The notes under the pieces: generated by a model
What the model was told of the DNA's origin: nothing
The model's input: the letters and a program-made list of their open reading frames with translations, nothing else
Databases searched by the model: none
Source of the DNA: Pseudomonas sp. N3-W
GTDB lineage: Bacteria; Pseudomonadota; Gammaproteobacteria; Pseudomonadales; Pseudomonadaceae
DNA length: 64,000 nt
Direction: 5' to 3'
Assembly (NCBI RefSeq): GCF_024970185.1
Contig: NZ_CP103965.1
Location: 492,001 to 556,000, forward strand
Shown: positions 47,902 through 57,960 of the stretch, piece after piece
Layout of the letters: each line of letters opens with the position of its first letter
How positions within the stretch are numbered: position 1 is the first letter of the stretch
Program-made: the position numbers and the translations under genes

Positions 47902-49299
47902 TTAATGCAGTGCAATACGAACAGACTGCAGCAGCTTGCCCTCCCGGTCATGGTAATTGACCCGCAGATGATCCCGCTCCACCACCAGATGCGCAAAGTT
48001 ATCCTGGCTGACCACCTTGCTCGTCAACTCATGCCGATAGTCGCCAGCCGCCGTCCGCGTCAGGGGCTGATCGAGGATAAAGGTCGACTCGCGGGCATAC
48101 GGCAGCAACTTGCTGTTGCACAGCGGCGAGGACACGAGGGTGTGAACCTCGAAATCCGGGTCCTCGCTGTGGCTCAGGCGGCTGGTCAGGGAGCCATGGA
48201 CGTCGCCGGACACGAAGATCACATTCTTCAGCCGGTGTGTGCGAATTGTCTCCAGCAGCCGCAGGCGCTGTTCGGGAAAGGCTTTCCACGCGTCATCGCC
48301 GTTGAGTGTGCGGTCGGGGTAGAACATCACGCTGGTGACCACGAATTTGACCCGTGCCGGGCTGTTGATCAGCCAGTGACACAAAGCCTGTTCCTGTTCT
48401 TCGTCAAGGATGCGCCGGTTCCCGGCAGACAAGTTGCGCCGGGTTCGGCTGTCGGTCACAAACCATTCAATATCGCCTTCGCTTAGTTGATACCAATAAT
48501 GTTCAGGTCTTGTGCAGTCAACTTTTCCGTTCTCGCCCCGTTTGTGCAGCGGGCTGTGGCTGGCCTGATATAACTCATAGGCGGTCATGGCGTTACGGTA
48601 CAGTTCGTCGTCTGCCTTTCCGGCATTGGCTGGCCAGTTATCTTCGATTTCATGATCATCAAGAATCATGTAAGTCGGTACGCGAGACATCAACGTTGTA
48701 ATGCCGGGTTGAGAAAATGCCGCACGGTACTTCTTGAGGATTTCAGCGTATTCCCGGTCCGGCGCAATAAAGTTGAGGTCATCAACGTAAATCTGGTCGC
48801 CGGTCATCAGCATGGCACTGACGGGCGGTTGGGTGTTCTCCACCAGATGGTGGATCGATTCGAAAATCCGGTCTCCCAATTGTGGCGAAGACGGAATGCC
48901 TGCGGTCAATCGCAGATAGCGACAGGAGCCCACCACATAGGCGCGGGGGATGAAGATTTCGTTGGAGGGCGTACGAAACCGGTACAGCTCGCGCGGCCAT
49001 TGCAGTGGCAGTTCCTGCACCGATTCCACGGTGTGCGCCGGGCTCATCGGGCTGAACCAGCCGGCCTGGTATTCGTAGTTCGTATTGGCCTCAAGGTCGT
49101 TCAGGACAATCACGTCTGCCATGTCCCGCACTATCGACAACTTGACAAAAGTCCCTTTGGACCAGTGTTCATCATCGGCACGCCGATAACGTGCCCCGGC
49201 AAATGCTGATGCATATTTTTTTGTTTCCCCACGCAAGAATATACGTGCGTGGTTAGTTGTCGTGTGGCCAATAATAGGGCCGACGGTTGGTTTTAACAT
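47902..49299 (-). CDS. PhoD-family metallophosphatase (alkaline phosphatase D-like)
   Basis: A 465-residue PhoD-like phosphoesterase. Metal-binding motifs are visible: GSCRYLR, MTGDQIYVDD, DDHEIEDNW and SGDVHGSLTSR. An N-terminal Ig-like domain is suggested by GHTTTNHARIFLRG. There is no Tat or Sec signal, so unlike classical PhoD it may be cytoplasmic. The substrate is unknown; phosphodiesters or phospholipid head groups are possible. It lies downstream of the aceF terminator and has its own upstream gap (49300-49479), in which I see no firm promoter. Confidence 0.88.
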   Translation of the reverse strand: MLKPTVGPIIGHTTTNHARIFLRGETKKYASAFAGARYRRADDEHWSKGTFVKLSIVRDMADVIVLNDLEANTNYEYQAGWFSPMSPAHTVESVQELPLQWPRELYRFRTPSNEIFIPRAYVVGSCRYLRLTAGIPSSPQLGDRIFESIHHLVENTQPPVSAMLMTGDQIYVDDLNFIAPDREYAEILKKYRAAFSQPGITTLMSRVPTYMILDDHEIEDNWPANAGKADDELYRNAMTAYELYQASHSPLHKRGENGKVDCTRPEHYWYQLSEGDIEWFVTDSRTRRNLSAGNRRILDEEQEQALCHWLINSPARVKFVVTSVMFYPDRTLNGDDAWKAFPEQRLRLLETIRTHRLKNVIFVSGDVHGSLTSRLSHSEDPDFEVHTLVSSPLCNSKLLPYARESTFILDQPLTRTAAGDYRHELTSKVVSQDNFAHLVVERDHLRVNYHDREGKLLQSVRIALH

Positions 49300-49479
49300 G
49301 TTCGAGTCCGTTCATGGCTGCGCTAATTAATAAGTAATGAGGTCGGCGACATAATTGAAGGCCGTTAACCAAGACTAGTTATTTGGCGCTAAAAGATAAC
49401 GGGCTGAAAGGGACTTGAGTTGTGGGCGATATCAGCCACAAATGTAGGAAGTTCTACTGTTCAGATTAAAACTTCAGGC

Positions 49480-49508
49480 AAAAAAAAGCCCCGCCAAATT
49501 GGCGGGGT
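49480..49508 (-). terminator. Intrinsic terminator of the aceE-aceF operon
   Basis: On the minus strand CCCCGCC and GGCGGGG (49507-49501 and 49495-49489) form a hairpin with a five-base loop, followed by C and an eight-T run (49487-49480). It is about 70 bases after the aceF stop. Confidence 0.93.
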
Positions 49509-49579
49509 TGAGGTACGAGCGTGGCGCTCGGAAATCGTGGAACGCGACGGGCCCTCCGGTAAAGAAGGGCCGGCCGGTG

Positions 49580-51538
49580 TTACAGCAAGATGGTGCGGAT
49601 GTCCGCCAGCAGATCGCTCAGACGCTTGGTGAAGCGTGCAGCAGCGGCGCCGTTGATCACACGGTGATCGTAGGACAGCGACAGCGGCAGCATCAGTTTC
49701 GGCTGGAAGGCTTTGCCGTCCCAGACTGGCTGGATGGTTGCCTTGGAAACACCGAGGATCGCCACTTCCGGCGCGTTGACGATCGGCGTGAAGCCGGTGC
49801 CGCCAATGTGACCGAGGCTGGAAATGGTGAAGCAGGCGCCTTGCATGTCGTCAGCGGTGAGCTTCTTGTCGCGGGCCTTGGCGGCCAGCGCAGCGGCTTC
49901 GGCTGCCAGTTGCAACAGGCTCTTCTGGTCGACGTTCTTGATGACCGGTACCAGCAGGCCTTCAGGGGTGTCGACCGCGAAGCCGATGTTCACGTACTTC
50001 TTGCGAATGATCGCCTTGCCGCTTGGTGCCAGCGAACTGTTGAAGTCCGGCAGTTCCTTGAGCAGGTGCGCACACGACTTGAGCAGCAGCGGCAGGATGG
50101 TCAGCTTGACGCCGGCCTTCTCTGCAACGGCTTTCTGAGCGATGCGGAACGCTTCCAGCTCGGTGATATCAGCCGAATCGAACTGAGTCACGTGCGGGAT
50201 GTTCAACCAGCTGCGGTGCAGGCTCGACGCGCCGATCTGCATCAGGCGGGTCATCGGCACTTCTTCGGTTTCACCGAAGCGGCTGAAGTCCACGACCGGA
50301 ATTGGCGGGATGCCCGCGCCGCCGGTTGCGCCAGCAGCGGCGGCCGGTGCTTCCTTGGCCTTCTGTAGCATGGCCTTGACGTAAACCTGCACGTCTTCTT
50401 TGAGCACACGACCGTGCGGACCGCTTGGGCTGACCGCGTTCAGCTCGACGCCGAATTCACGGGCCAGTTGGCGAACAGCCGGGCCTGCGTGAACTTTGGC
50501 ACCGGACTTGACCGGTGCAGCGGCCACGGGAGCGGCAGCTGGTGCAGCAGCCGGAGCCGATGCAGCAGGTGCAGCGGCAGCCGGAGCAGCAGCGGCTGGC
50601 GCCTTGGCAGCAGCAGGCGCCGCGCCTTTGACTTTCAGCTTGAGAATCAGGTCGCCCGTACCGACTTCGTCATCGAGCTTGATGGAAACGCTTTCCACCA
50701 CGCCAGCGGCTGGCGATGGAATTTCCATGCTGGCCTTGTCGGATTCCAGGGTGATCAGCGACTGGTCGGCTTCGACGGTGTCGCCGGCCTTGACCAGCAC
50801 TTCGATGATCTTGGCCTTGCCTGCCGAACCGATGTCCGGGACATGAATGTCCTGAACAGTGTCGGCTACCGGAGCGGCCGGAGCGGCAGCGGCGGGAGCC
50901 GGAGCAGCGGCGGCAGGTGCAGCAGCCTGGGCTGGCGCGGCAGCAGCAGGCGCGGCGCCCACCACTTTCAGGGCCAGGATCAGGTCGCCAGTACCGACTT
51001 CGTCATTGAGCTTGACGCTGATGCTCTCGACCACGCCTGCGACAGGCGACGGGATTTCCATGGAGGCCTTGTCGGACTCCAGGGTGATCAGCGACTGATC
51101 AGCGGCGACGGTGTCGCCAACCTTGACCTGGATTTCGATGATCTGCGCCTTGCCCGACGAACCGATGTCCGGCACATGCACTTGCTGGACGCTGGCGGTG
51201 GCCGGCGCGGCAGCAGGAGCAGCGGCAGCAGCAGGTGCGGCAGCCGGTTTGGCTTCAGCTTTGGCAGCAGGGGCTGCGGCAGCCGCAGGGGCCGCAGCAG
51301 CGGCACCTTCGACTTCCAGCTCCAGCAGTTCGTCGCCTTCTTTCAGGCGATCGCCCAGCTTCACTTTCAGGGCCTTGACGATGCCGGCCTTGGGGGCAGG
51401 GATTTCCATGCTCGCCTTGTCCGATTCCAGCGTCAGGATGCTCTGGTCGGCTTCGACACGGTCGCCGACCTTCACAAACAGTTCAATTACTTCACCTTCA
51501 CCGCTGCCGATGTCAGGTACGCGAATGAGTTCGCTCAC
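49580..51538 (-). CDS. aceF: Pyruvate dehydrogenase E2, dihydrolipoamide acetyltransferase, with three lipoyl domains
   Basis: A 652-residue E2 core subunit that transfers acetyl from E1 to CoA. Three lipoyl domains each have the lysine in TLESDKASMEIP (about residues 1-75, 119-193 and 245-320), joined by long Ala/Pro-rich linkers. A peripheral subunit-binding domain (AGPAVRQLAREFGVELNAV) and the catalytic domain ending with SLSYDHRVINGAAAARF (catalytic His) follow. The stop is followed by a strong terminator. The start is 11 bases after the aceE stop, so the two form one operon. Confidence 0.97.
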   Translation of the reverse strand: MSELIRVPDIGSGEGEVIELFVKVGDRVEADQSILTLESDKASMEIPAPKAGIVKALKVKLGDRLKEGDELLELEVEGAAAAAPAAAAAPAAKAEAKPAAAPAAAAAPAAAPATASVQQVHVPDIGSSGKAQIIEIQVKVGDTVAADQSLITLESDKASMEIPSPVAGVVESISVKLNDEVGTGDLILALKVVGAAPAAAAPAQAAAPAAAAPAPAAAAPAAPVADTVQDIHVPDIGSAGKAKIIEVLVKAGDTVEADQSLITLESDKASMEIPSPAAGVVESVSIKLDDEVGTGDLILKLKVKGAAPAAAKAPAAAAPAAAAPAASAPAAAPAAAPVAAAPVKSGAKVHAGPAVRQLAREFGVELNAVSPSGPHGRVLKEDVQVYVKAMLQKAKEAPAAAAGATGGAGIPPIPVVDFSRFGETEEVPMTRLMQIGASSLHRSWLNIPHVTQFDSADITELEAFRIAQKAVAEKAGVKLTILPLLLKSCAHLLKELPDFNSSLAPSGKAIIRKKYVNIGFAVDTPEGLLVPVIKNVDQKSLLQLAAEAAALAAKARDKKLTADDMQGACFTISSLGHIGGTGFTPIVNAPEVAILGVSKATIQPVWDGKAFQPKLMLPLSLSYDHRVINGAAAARFTKRLSDLLADIRTILL

Positions 51539-51549
51539 AGAGTGTCTCC

Positions 51550-54195
51550 TCAGCAGTCCAGTGGGTTGCGTTTTTCCGGGTTGATACCGAACTTGACGAT
51601 GGCTTCAGCCACCACCTTGGGTTCGATGTCACCACGGTCAGCCAGTGCTTCCAGGGCTGCCAACACCACGAAATGACGGTCGACTTCGAAGAAATGACGC
51701 AGTTTCTTGCGGCTGTCGCTGCGGCCAAAACCGTCGGTGCCCAGCACTTTGAATTCCTTGGAAGGAACCCACTGACGGATCTGCTCGGCGAACAGTTTCA
51801 TGTAGTCGGTGGAGGCGATGACCGGACCTTTGCGACCGTTCAGGCACTCTTCGACGTAGCTCAGCTGTGGCTTCTGGCCAGGGTGCAGACGGTTGCTGCG
51901 CTCAACGGCCAGGCCGTCGCGACGCAGTTCGTTGAAGCTGGTAACGCTCCATACGTCGGCACCGATGTTGAACTCTTCACGCAGAATCTTCGCCGCTTCA
52001 CGGACTTCACGCAGGATGGTGCCGGAGCCCATCAGCTGAACGTGGTGCGCCGCTTCGCGGGTGTCTTCTTCAAGCAGGTACATGCCCTTGACGATGCCTT
52101 CCTCGACGCCGGCCGGCATGGCTGGCTGCTGGTAGGACTCGTTCATCACGGTGATGTAGTAGAAGACGTCCTGTTGCTCTTCGGTCATCTTCTTCATGCC
52201 GTCCTGAATGATCACCGCCAGCTCGTAGCCGTAGGTTGGATCAAAGGTGCGGCAGTTCGGGATGGTGCCGGCCAGGATGTGGCTGTGACCGTCTTCGTGT
52301 TGCAGGCCTTCGCCGTTCAGCGTGGTCCGGCCGGCGGTGCCGCCGATCAGGAAGCCACGGGTGCGGCTGTCGCCAGCGGCCCAGGCCAGGTCGCCGATAC
52401 GCTGGAAGCCGAACATCGAGTAGAAGATGTAGAACGGCAGCATTGGCTGGTTGTGGCTGGAGTACGAAGTACCGGCAGCGATGAAGGAGCTCATGGCGCC
52501 TGCTTCGTTGATGCCTTCTTCGAGAATCTGGCCCTTCTTGTCTTCGCGGTAGAACATCACCTGGTCTTTATCGACTGGCTCGTAGAGCTGGCCGACGGAG
52601 GAGTAGATGCCCAACTGACGGAACATGCCTTCCATGCCGAAGGTACGGGCCTCGTCCGGGATGATCGGAACGATGCGCGGGCCGATTTCCTTGTCCTTGA
52701 CCAGTTGCGCGAGGATGCGCACGAAGGCCATGGTGGTGGAGATTTCACGGTCGCCCGAGCCATCAAGAATGGCTTTGAGGGTGTCCAGTGACGGCGTCGG
52801 AACGCTGAAGCTTTCGGCGCGACGCTGAGGCACGAAACCGCCCAGTGCAGTGCGACGCTCGCTGAGGTAGCGGGCTTCGGCGCTGTTGGGTTCCGGCTTG
52901 AAGAACGGCAAGTTTTCCAACTGGTCGTCTTTGACCGGGATATCGAAGCGATCGCGGAACAGCTTCAGGCTTTCAACATCAACCTTCTTGGTGTTGTGCG
53001 CAGTGTTTTTCGCTTCGCCGGCACCGGTGCCATAACCCTTGATGGTCTTGGCCAGGATGACAGTCGGTTGTTCTTTGTGGTTGACCGCTTCGTGGTACGC
53101 CGCGTAGACCTTGTACGGGTCGTGGCCGCCACGGTTGAGTTTCCAGATCTCGTCGTCGGACAAGTCTGCAACCATCGCCTTGAGTTCTGGCGAGTTGAAG
53201 AAGTGTTCACGCACGAACGCGCCGTCTTTGGCCTTGTAGTTCTGGTACTCGCCGTCGATGACTTCGTCCATGCGACGTTGCAGGATACCGTCGACGTCTT
53301 TGGCCAGCAGTGGGTCCCAGAAACGACCCCAGATGACTTTGGTCACGTTCCACTGAGCACCGCGGAACACGCCTTCGAGTTCCTGGATGATCTTGCCGTT
53401 GCCGCGAACCGGGCCGTCGAGGCGCTGCAGGTTGCAGTTGATGACGAAGATCAGGTTGTCCAGCTTCTCGCGGCCAGCCAGGGAGATCGCGCCCAGGGAT
53501 TCCGGCTCGTCGCACTCGCCGTCGCCCAGGAAGCACCAGACTTTCTGCTTGCCTTCAGGGATGAAGCCACGGGCTTCCAGGTACTTCATGAAACGTGCCT
53601 GGTAGATCGCCTGGATCGGGCCAAGGCCCATCGATACAGTCGGGAACTGCCAGAAGTCAGGCATCAGCCAAGGGTGCGGGTAGGACGACAGGCCCTGACC
53701 GTCGACTTCCTGGCGGAAGTTGTTCATTTGCTCTTCGGTGATGCGGCCTTCCATGAACGCGCGGGCGTAAACGCCTGGCGAGGTGTGGCCCTGGAAGTAG
53801 ATCAGGTCGCCGCCGTGTTCGTCGGTCGGGGCCTGGAAGAAGTAGTTGAAGCCGATGTCATACAGGGTCGCACTGGACGCGAAGCTGGAGATGTGACCAC
53901 CCAGGTCAGAATCTTTCAGGTTCGTACGCATTACCATGGCCATCGCGTTCCAGCGTACCAGCGAGCGAATGCGGCGTTCCATGAACAGGTCGCCAGGCAT
54001 GCGTGCTTCGTGGGTAACGGGAATCGTGTTGCGGTAAGGCGTGGTGATGGCGTAAGGCAATTGCGAGCCGCTGCGGGTCGCAAGTTCGCCCATACGGGTC
54101 ATCAGATAGTGAGCACGGTCTTCGCCTTCTTTGTCGAGAACCGATTCCAGGGCGTCCAGCCATTCCTGGGTTTCGACGGGATCGAGGTCTTGCAT
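51550..54195 (-). CDS. aceE: Pyruvate dehydrogenase E1 component (homodimeric type)
   Basis: An 881-residue ThDP-dependent E1 that decarboxylates pyruvate and acetylates the E2 lipoyl groups. The thiamine diphosphate-binding motif GDGECDEPESLGAISLAGRE with NLIFVINCN is present, and the N-terminus QDLDPVETQEWLDALESV is typical of the AceE type. CTGGAG lies upstream of ATG 54195. It is transcribed together with aceF. A pair of identical palindromes upstream (54307-54371) suggests specific transcriptional control. Confidence 0.97.
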   Translation of the reverse strand: MQDLDPVETQEWLDALESVLDKEGEDRAHYLMTRMGELATRSGSQLPYAITTPYRNTIPVTHEARMPGDLFMERRIRSLVRWNAMAMVMRTNLKDSDLGGHISSFASSATLYDIGFNYFFQAPTDEHGGDLIYFQGHTSPGVYARAFMEGRITEEQMNNFRQEVDGQGLSSYPHPWLMPDFWQFPTVSMGLGPIQAIYQARFMKYLEARGFIPEGKQKVWCFLGDGECDEPESLGAISLAGREKLDNLIFVINCNLQRLDGPVRGNGKIIQELEGVFRGAQWNVTKVIWGRFWDPLLAKDVDGILQRRMDEVIDGEYQNYKAKDGAFVREHFFNSPELKAMVADLSDDEIWKLNRGGHDPYKVYAAYHEAVNHKEQPTVILAKTIKGYGTGAGEAKNTAHNTKKVDVESLKLFRDRFDIPVKDDQLENLPFFKPEPNSAEARYLSERRTALGGFVPQRRAESFSVPTPSLDTLKAILDGSGDREISTTMAFVRILAQLVKDKEIGPRIVPIIPDEARTFGMEGMFRQLGIYSSVGQLYEPVDKDQVMFYREDKKGQILEEGINEAGAMSSFIAAGTSYSSHNQPMLPFYIFYSMFGFQRIGDLAWAAGDSRTRGFLIGGTAGRTTLNGEGLQHEDGHSHILAGTIPNCRTFDPTYGYELAVIIQDGMKKMTEEQQDVFYYITVMNESYQQPAMPAGVEEGIVKGMYLLEEDTREAAHHVQLMGSGTILREVREAAKILREEFNIGADVWSVTSFNELRRDGLAVERSNRLHPGQKPQLSYVEECLNGRKGPVIASTDYMKLFAEQIRQWVPSKEFKVLGTDGFGRSDSRKKLRHFFEVDRHFVVLAALEALADRGDIEPKVVAEAIVKFGINPEKRNPLDC

Positions 54196-54305
54196 GGCTT
54201 GCTCCAGGGCGGAAAGGCTTCCAGAATCGGTTGCCTGAGTTTGCGACTGGCCTTGTGGGCAGACGATATAAATTCTTGGATTGCCGATAGGTTGTTCCGG
54301 CGGCG

Positions 54306-54372
54306 TGTAGTTTTACTACAAATCAACGGGCATTTCAGCCTTTCGAATGTATAGACGAGTAGTAAAACTACA
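54306..54372. promoter_or_regulatory. Two identical palindromic operator-like sites upstream of aceE
   Basis: GTAGTTTTACTAC at 54307-54319 and its exact reverse complement GTAGTAAAACTAC at 54359-54371; centres are 52 bases apart, about five helical turns. They lie 110-176 bases upstream of aceE and 207-272 bases before glnE in the 383-base gap (54196-54578). The sequence resembles HexR-type sites known from Shewanella and relatives; the regulator is not established. The rest of the gap contains a hairpin at 54418-54436 and no gene. Confidence 0.6.
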
Positions 54373-54578
54373 GATGAAAGGCTTGTGGCCTCCGGCTGCG
54401 TTGTGAGAATAATCGTTAAGGTTGGTCTTTTGCCAACCAAAAAAGGTGAAAGCTTGATGTCGGCTGCCAATAAGAAACGAATTTCAGCTATTTCTAACTT
54501 TTGTTCGACAGTCGATCACGTAGCGTGTTTTCACGAATCACTACATGCAGCCCATTACACGCCGATCAAGGATAGACC

Positions 54579-57518
54579 ATGACCCTGCCTTCGCTTGCCG
54601 AACTGCCCGCCATTCTCCTGCCGTTTGTCACCCGCGCCGAGCAGTCTTTTCGCGCGGCCGTGGCGGCACTCGATGATGATCATGGGCTGTCCAATTGGTC
54701 CCCGGAACGCTGGGCGCAGTTCGCCCGGGTCGCCGGCGCCAGCGATTTCGTGATTGAACAGAGTGTTCGTGACCCTTTGATGTTGCTGGCGCTGGTGCAG
54801 TCCGGCGAGCTGGATCGCCCGTTTGCCGCGGGTGAGTTGTGCGGACAGATCGCGGCGGCGGCGAATGCCGCGCAAGCCGAAGACGAGCTGGGCCGTGCCC
54901 TGCGCCGCCAGCGCACCCGCCAGCAAGTGCGGATCATCTGGCGTGACCTGACCCGCCAGGCCGACCTGGTCCAGACCTGCCGCGACCTCTCGGACATGGC
55001 CGATGCCAGCATCGATCAGGCCTATCAGTGGTTGTACTCGCGCCATTGCCAGCAGTTCGGCACACCAACCGGGCGCCGCAGCGGTGAGCCGCAGCAGATG
55101 GTTATCCTCGGCATGGGCAAGCTCGGTGCGGTGGAGCTGAACCTGTCGTCGGACATCGACCTGATCTTCGCCTACCCCGAGGGCGGCGAAACCGTCGGCG
55201 TGAAGCGCTCGCTGGATAACCAGGAATTTTTCATCCGCCTCGGCCAGCGCCTGATCAAGGCCCTGGACCCGATGACCGTCGACGGCTTCGTGTTCCGCGT
55301 CGACATGCGCCTGCGCCCCTACGGTTCGGCGGGCGCGCTGGTGCTGAGCTTCAATGCGCTGGAGCAGTATTACCAGGATCAGGGCCGCGACTGGGAGCGC
55401 TACGCGATGATCAAGGCGCGGGTGGTGGCCGGCGACCAGGTGGCCGGTGCGCAGTTGCTCGACATGCTGCGTCCGTTCGTTTACCGGCGTTATCTGGACT
55501 TCTCCGCCATCGAAGCGCTGCGCACCATGAAGCAGCTGATTCAGCAGGAAGTGCGGCGCAAGGGCATGGCCGACAACATCAAGCTGGGTTCGGGCGGCAT
55601 CCGTGAAGTGGAATTTATCGCCCAGGCATTCCAGCTGATCCATGGTGGTCGCGACCTGAGCCTGCAACAACGTCCCCTATTAAAAGTGCTGAGCACGCTG
55701 GAGGGGCAGGGCTATCTGCCGGAGCCTGTGATCAGCGAGTTACGCAACGGCTATGAATTCCTGCGTTACACCGAACACGCGATCCAGGCGATTGCCGATC
55801 GGCAGACGCAGATGCTGCCGGACGGCGAGCAGGATCAGGCGCGCATTGCCTTTATGCTCGGCTTTGCCGATTGGGCGGCTTTCCATGAGCGGCTGATGTA
55901 CTGGCGTGGCCGCGTGGCGTGGCACTTCGCGCAGGTGATTGCCGACCCTGACGAAGAGGAAGGCGTCGAGGCCGAAGTGGTGGTCGGCGGTGAATGGTTG
56001 CCGTTGTGGGAGGAGTCTCAAGACGAAGAGGCTGCTTGTCGGCAACTGGAGGAGGGCGGTTTTGCCAATGCGTCCAAGGCCCTGAAAGCGTTGGCTGGTT
56101 TGCGCAGCAGTCCGCAACTGCGCGCCATGCAGCGTTTGGGGCGCGAACGACTTGATGCCTTTATTCCGCGTCTGCTCGCTCAAGCGGTGGAGCATGCCAA
56201 TCCGGATCTGGTGCTGGAGCGCGTGTTGCCGCTGGTCGAAGCGGTGGCCCGTCGTTCTGCGTATCTGGTGTTGCTGACCGAAAACCCCGGCGCCTTGCGT
56301 CGTTTGCTGACGTTGTGCGCCGCCAGTCCGTGGATCGCCGAACAGATCACCCGCTTCCCGCTGCTGCTGGACGAATTGCTCAACGAAGGCCGGCTGTTCA
56401 AGCCGCCACTGGCGCCGGAACTGGCCGCCGAGTTACGCGAACGACTGACGCGCATTCCCGAAGATGACCTTGAGCAGCAGATGGAAGCGCTGCGCCATTT
56501 CAAGCTGGCGCACCGTTTGCGGGTGGCCGCGTCAGAAATCGCTGGCAGCCTGCCGTTGATGAAAGTCAGCGATTACCTGACCTGGCTCGCCGAAGCGATC
56601 CTCGAACAAGTGCTGGCCCTGGCCTGGCGTCAGACCGTGGCCAAATACGGCACACCGCTGCGCACTGACGGCAGCTTGTGCGATCCCGGCTTCATCATTG
56701 TCGGTTATGGGAAAGTCGGCGGGCTGGAACTGGGGCATGGTTCGGACCTGGACCTGGTGTTCATCCACGACGGCGATCCGCAGGCGGAAACCGATGGGCC
56801 GAAACCGATTGATGGCGCGCAATTCTTCACCCGGCTGGGGCAGCGCATCATTCACTTGCTGACGGCGCAGACCAACTCCGGTCAGTTGTACGAAGTCGAC
56901 ATGCGCCTGCGCCCGTCCGGCGCGTCGGGGCTGCTGGTGAGTTCGCTCGGGGCATTCTCGCGTTATCAGGACAACGAGGCCTGGACCTGGGAGCATCAGG
57001 CGTTGGTACGGGCGCGGGTGCTGGTGGGCAGTCAGGATGTCGGACAGGCGTTCGAGAAAGTGCGCGCGGCGGTTTTGGGCAAGGCCCGGGACCTGCCGAC
57101 CTTGCGTCAGGAAGTCAGCGAGATGCGCGCCAAGATGCGCGATAACCTCGGCAGCAAGAGCACCGCAGCCGGCACCGGGGCAAATGCCTTCGAGGCCACG
57201 GCGCCGTTCGACCTCAAGCAGGACGCCGGAGGTATCGTCGATATTGAATTTATGGTGCAATACGCGGCCCTGGCGTGGTCCGAACAGCACCCGTCATTGC
57301 TGCGCTGGACTGATAACATCCGCATTCTTGAAGGGCTGGAAGAGGAAGGGCTGATCCCTGCCGAAGACGCCGGTCTGCTGCGCGAGGCCTATAAAGCCTA
57401 CCGCTCCGCCGCCCACCGGCAGGCCTTGCAGAAGGACGCCGGGGTGATCCCGGGCGACCAGTTCGCGGATGAACGGCGGCAGGTGATGCGGATCTGGCGT
57501 GAGCTGGGGCTAAGCTGA
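54579..57518 (+). CDS. glnE: Bifunctional glutamine synthetase adenylyltransferase/deadenylase GlnE
   Basis: A 979-residue enzyme that adenylylates and deadenylylates glutamine synthetase in response to nitrogen status, under PII control. It has two homologous nucleotidyltransferase domains: GMGKLGAVELNLSSDIDL (residues about 180-200, deadenylylase half) and GYGKVGGLELGHGSDLDL (about 710-730, adenylylase half), each with metal-binding Asp pairs. The paired C-terminal four-helix-type regions follow each. AAGGA lies upstream of ATG 54579. It is divergent from aceE and followed by a repeat region. Confidence 0.97.
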   Translation: MTLPSLAELPAILLPFVTRAEQSFRAAVAALDDDHGLSNWSPERWAQFARVAGASDFVIEQSVRDPLMLLALVQSGELDRPFAAGELCGQIAAAANAAQAEDELGRALRRQRTRQQVRIIWRDLTRQADLVQTCRDLSDMADASIDQAYQWLYSRHCQQFGTPTGRRSGEPQQMVILGMGKLGAVELNLSSDIDLIFAYPEGGETVGVKRSLDNQEFFIRLGQRLIKALDPMTVDGFVFRVDMRLRPYGSAGALVLSFNALEQYYQDQGRDWERYAMIKARVVAGDQVAGAQLLDMLRPFVYRRYLDFSAIEALRTMKQLIQQEVRRKGMADNIKLGSGGIREVEFIAQAFQLIHGGRDLSLQQRPLLKVLSTLEGQGYLPEPVISELRNGYEFLRYTEHAIQAIADRQTQMLPDGEQDQARIAFMLGFADWAAFHERLMYWRGRVAWHFAQVIADPDEEEGVEAEVVVGGEWLPLWEESQDEEAACRQLEEGGFANASKALKALAGLRSSPQLRAMQRLGRERLDAFIPRLLAQAVEHANPDLVLERVLPLVEAVARRSAYLVLLTENPGALRRLLTLCAASPWIAEQITRFPLLLDELLNEGRLFKPPLAPELAAELRERLTRIPEDDLEQQMEALRHFKLAHRLRVAASEIAGSLPLMKVSDYLTWLAEAILEQVLALAWRQTVAKYGTPLRTDGSLCDPGFIIVGYGKVGGLELGHGSDLDLVFIHDGDPQAETDGPKPIDGAQFFTRLGQRIIHLLTAQTNSGQLYEVDMRLRPSGASGLLVSSLGAFSRYQDNEAWTWEHQALVRARVLVGSQDVGQAFEKVRAAVLGKARDLPTLRQEVSEMRAKMRDNLGSKSTAAGTGANAFEATAPFDLKQDAGGIVDIEFMVQYAALAWSEQHPSLLRWTDNIRILEGLEEEGLIPAEDAGLLREAYKAYRSAAHRQALQKDAGVIPGDQFADERRQVMRIWRELGLS

Positions 57519-57547
57519 AACACAATAGTTGCAGCATCGAATAACCC

Positions 57548-57960
57548 CATGTGGGAGCGGGCTTGCTCGCGAAGGCGCAGTGTCAGTCACCATCGATGCT
57601 GGAGGTGATGGCCCTTTCGCGAGCAGGCTCGCTCCCACCGTAGATTTGCAGTGTTTTGCAGATTGAAGCTGCACTGCACGGGATGTAGCACCCATTGCCC
57701 CATGTGGGAGCGAGCTTGCTCGCGATAGCGATCTGACAGTCACCTTGATGCTGGATGTGACGTCCTCATCGCGAGCAAGCTCGCTCCCACCGTAGATTTT
57801 CGGTGTTTTGTAGATTGAAGGCAGCAGGCAAGCAGCCGGATGACATCGCACGGGATGTGCACCAATACCCAATGTGGGAGCGAGCCTGCTCGCGATAGCG
57901 GAGTGACTGTCGACAGTAATGTTGAAGGTAATGACCCATCGCAAGCCGCCCTGCTCCCAC
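57548..57960. repeat. Three tandem REPINs in the glnE-waaF gap
   Basis: REP pairs lie at 57548-57639, 57700-57790 and 57870-57960, each with a GTGGGAGCGxGCxTGCTCGC core and its inverted partner. The stretches after the first two (CCACCGTAGATTT, GTGTTTTG and AGATTGAAG, then GCACGGGATGT) are also repeated, so the arrangement is a tandem duplication of a REPIN-plus-spacer unit of roughly 150-170 bases. No gene lies in 57519-58015. A hairpin (GGGGAGGC/GCCTCCCC, 57977-57996) precedes waaF. Confidence 0.9.

Noticed and set aside
50500..51310. Ala/Pro-rich low-complexity stretches as a possible repeat element
   Set aside because: They are the flexible linkers between lipoyl domains of AceF and stay in frame.
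54418..54436. Hairpin GGTTGG/CCAACC as a terminator
   Set aside because: Neither strand has a T-run after the hairpin; on the plus strand A residues follow.
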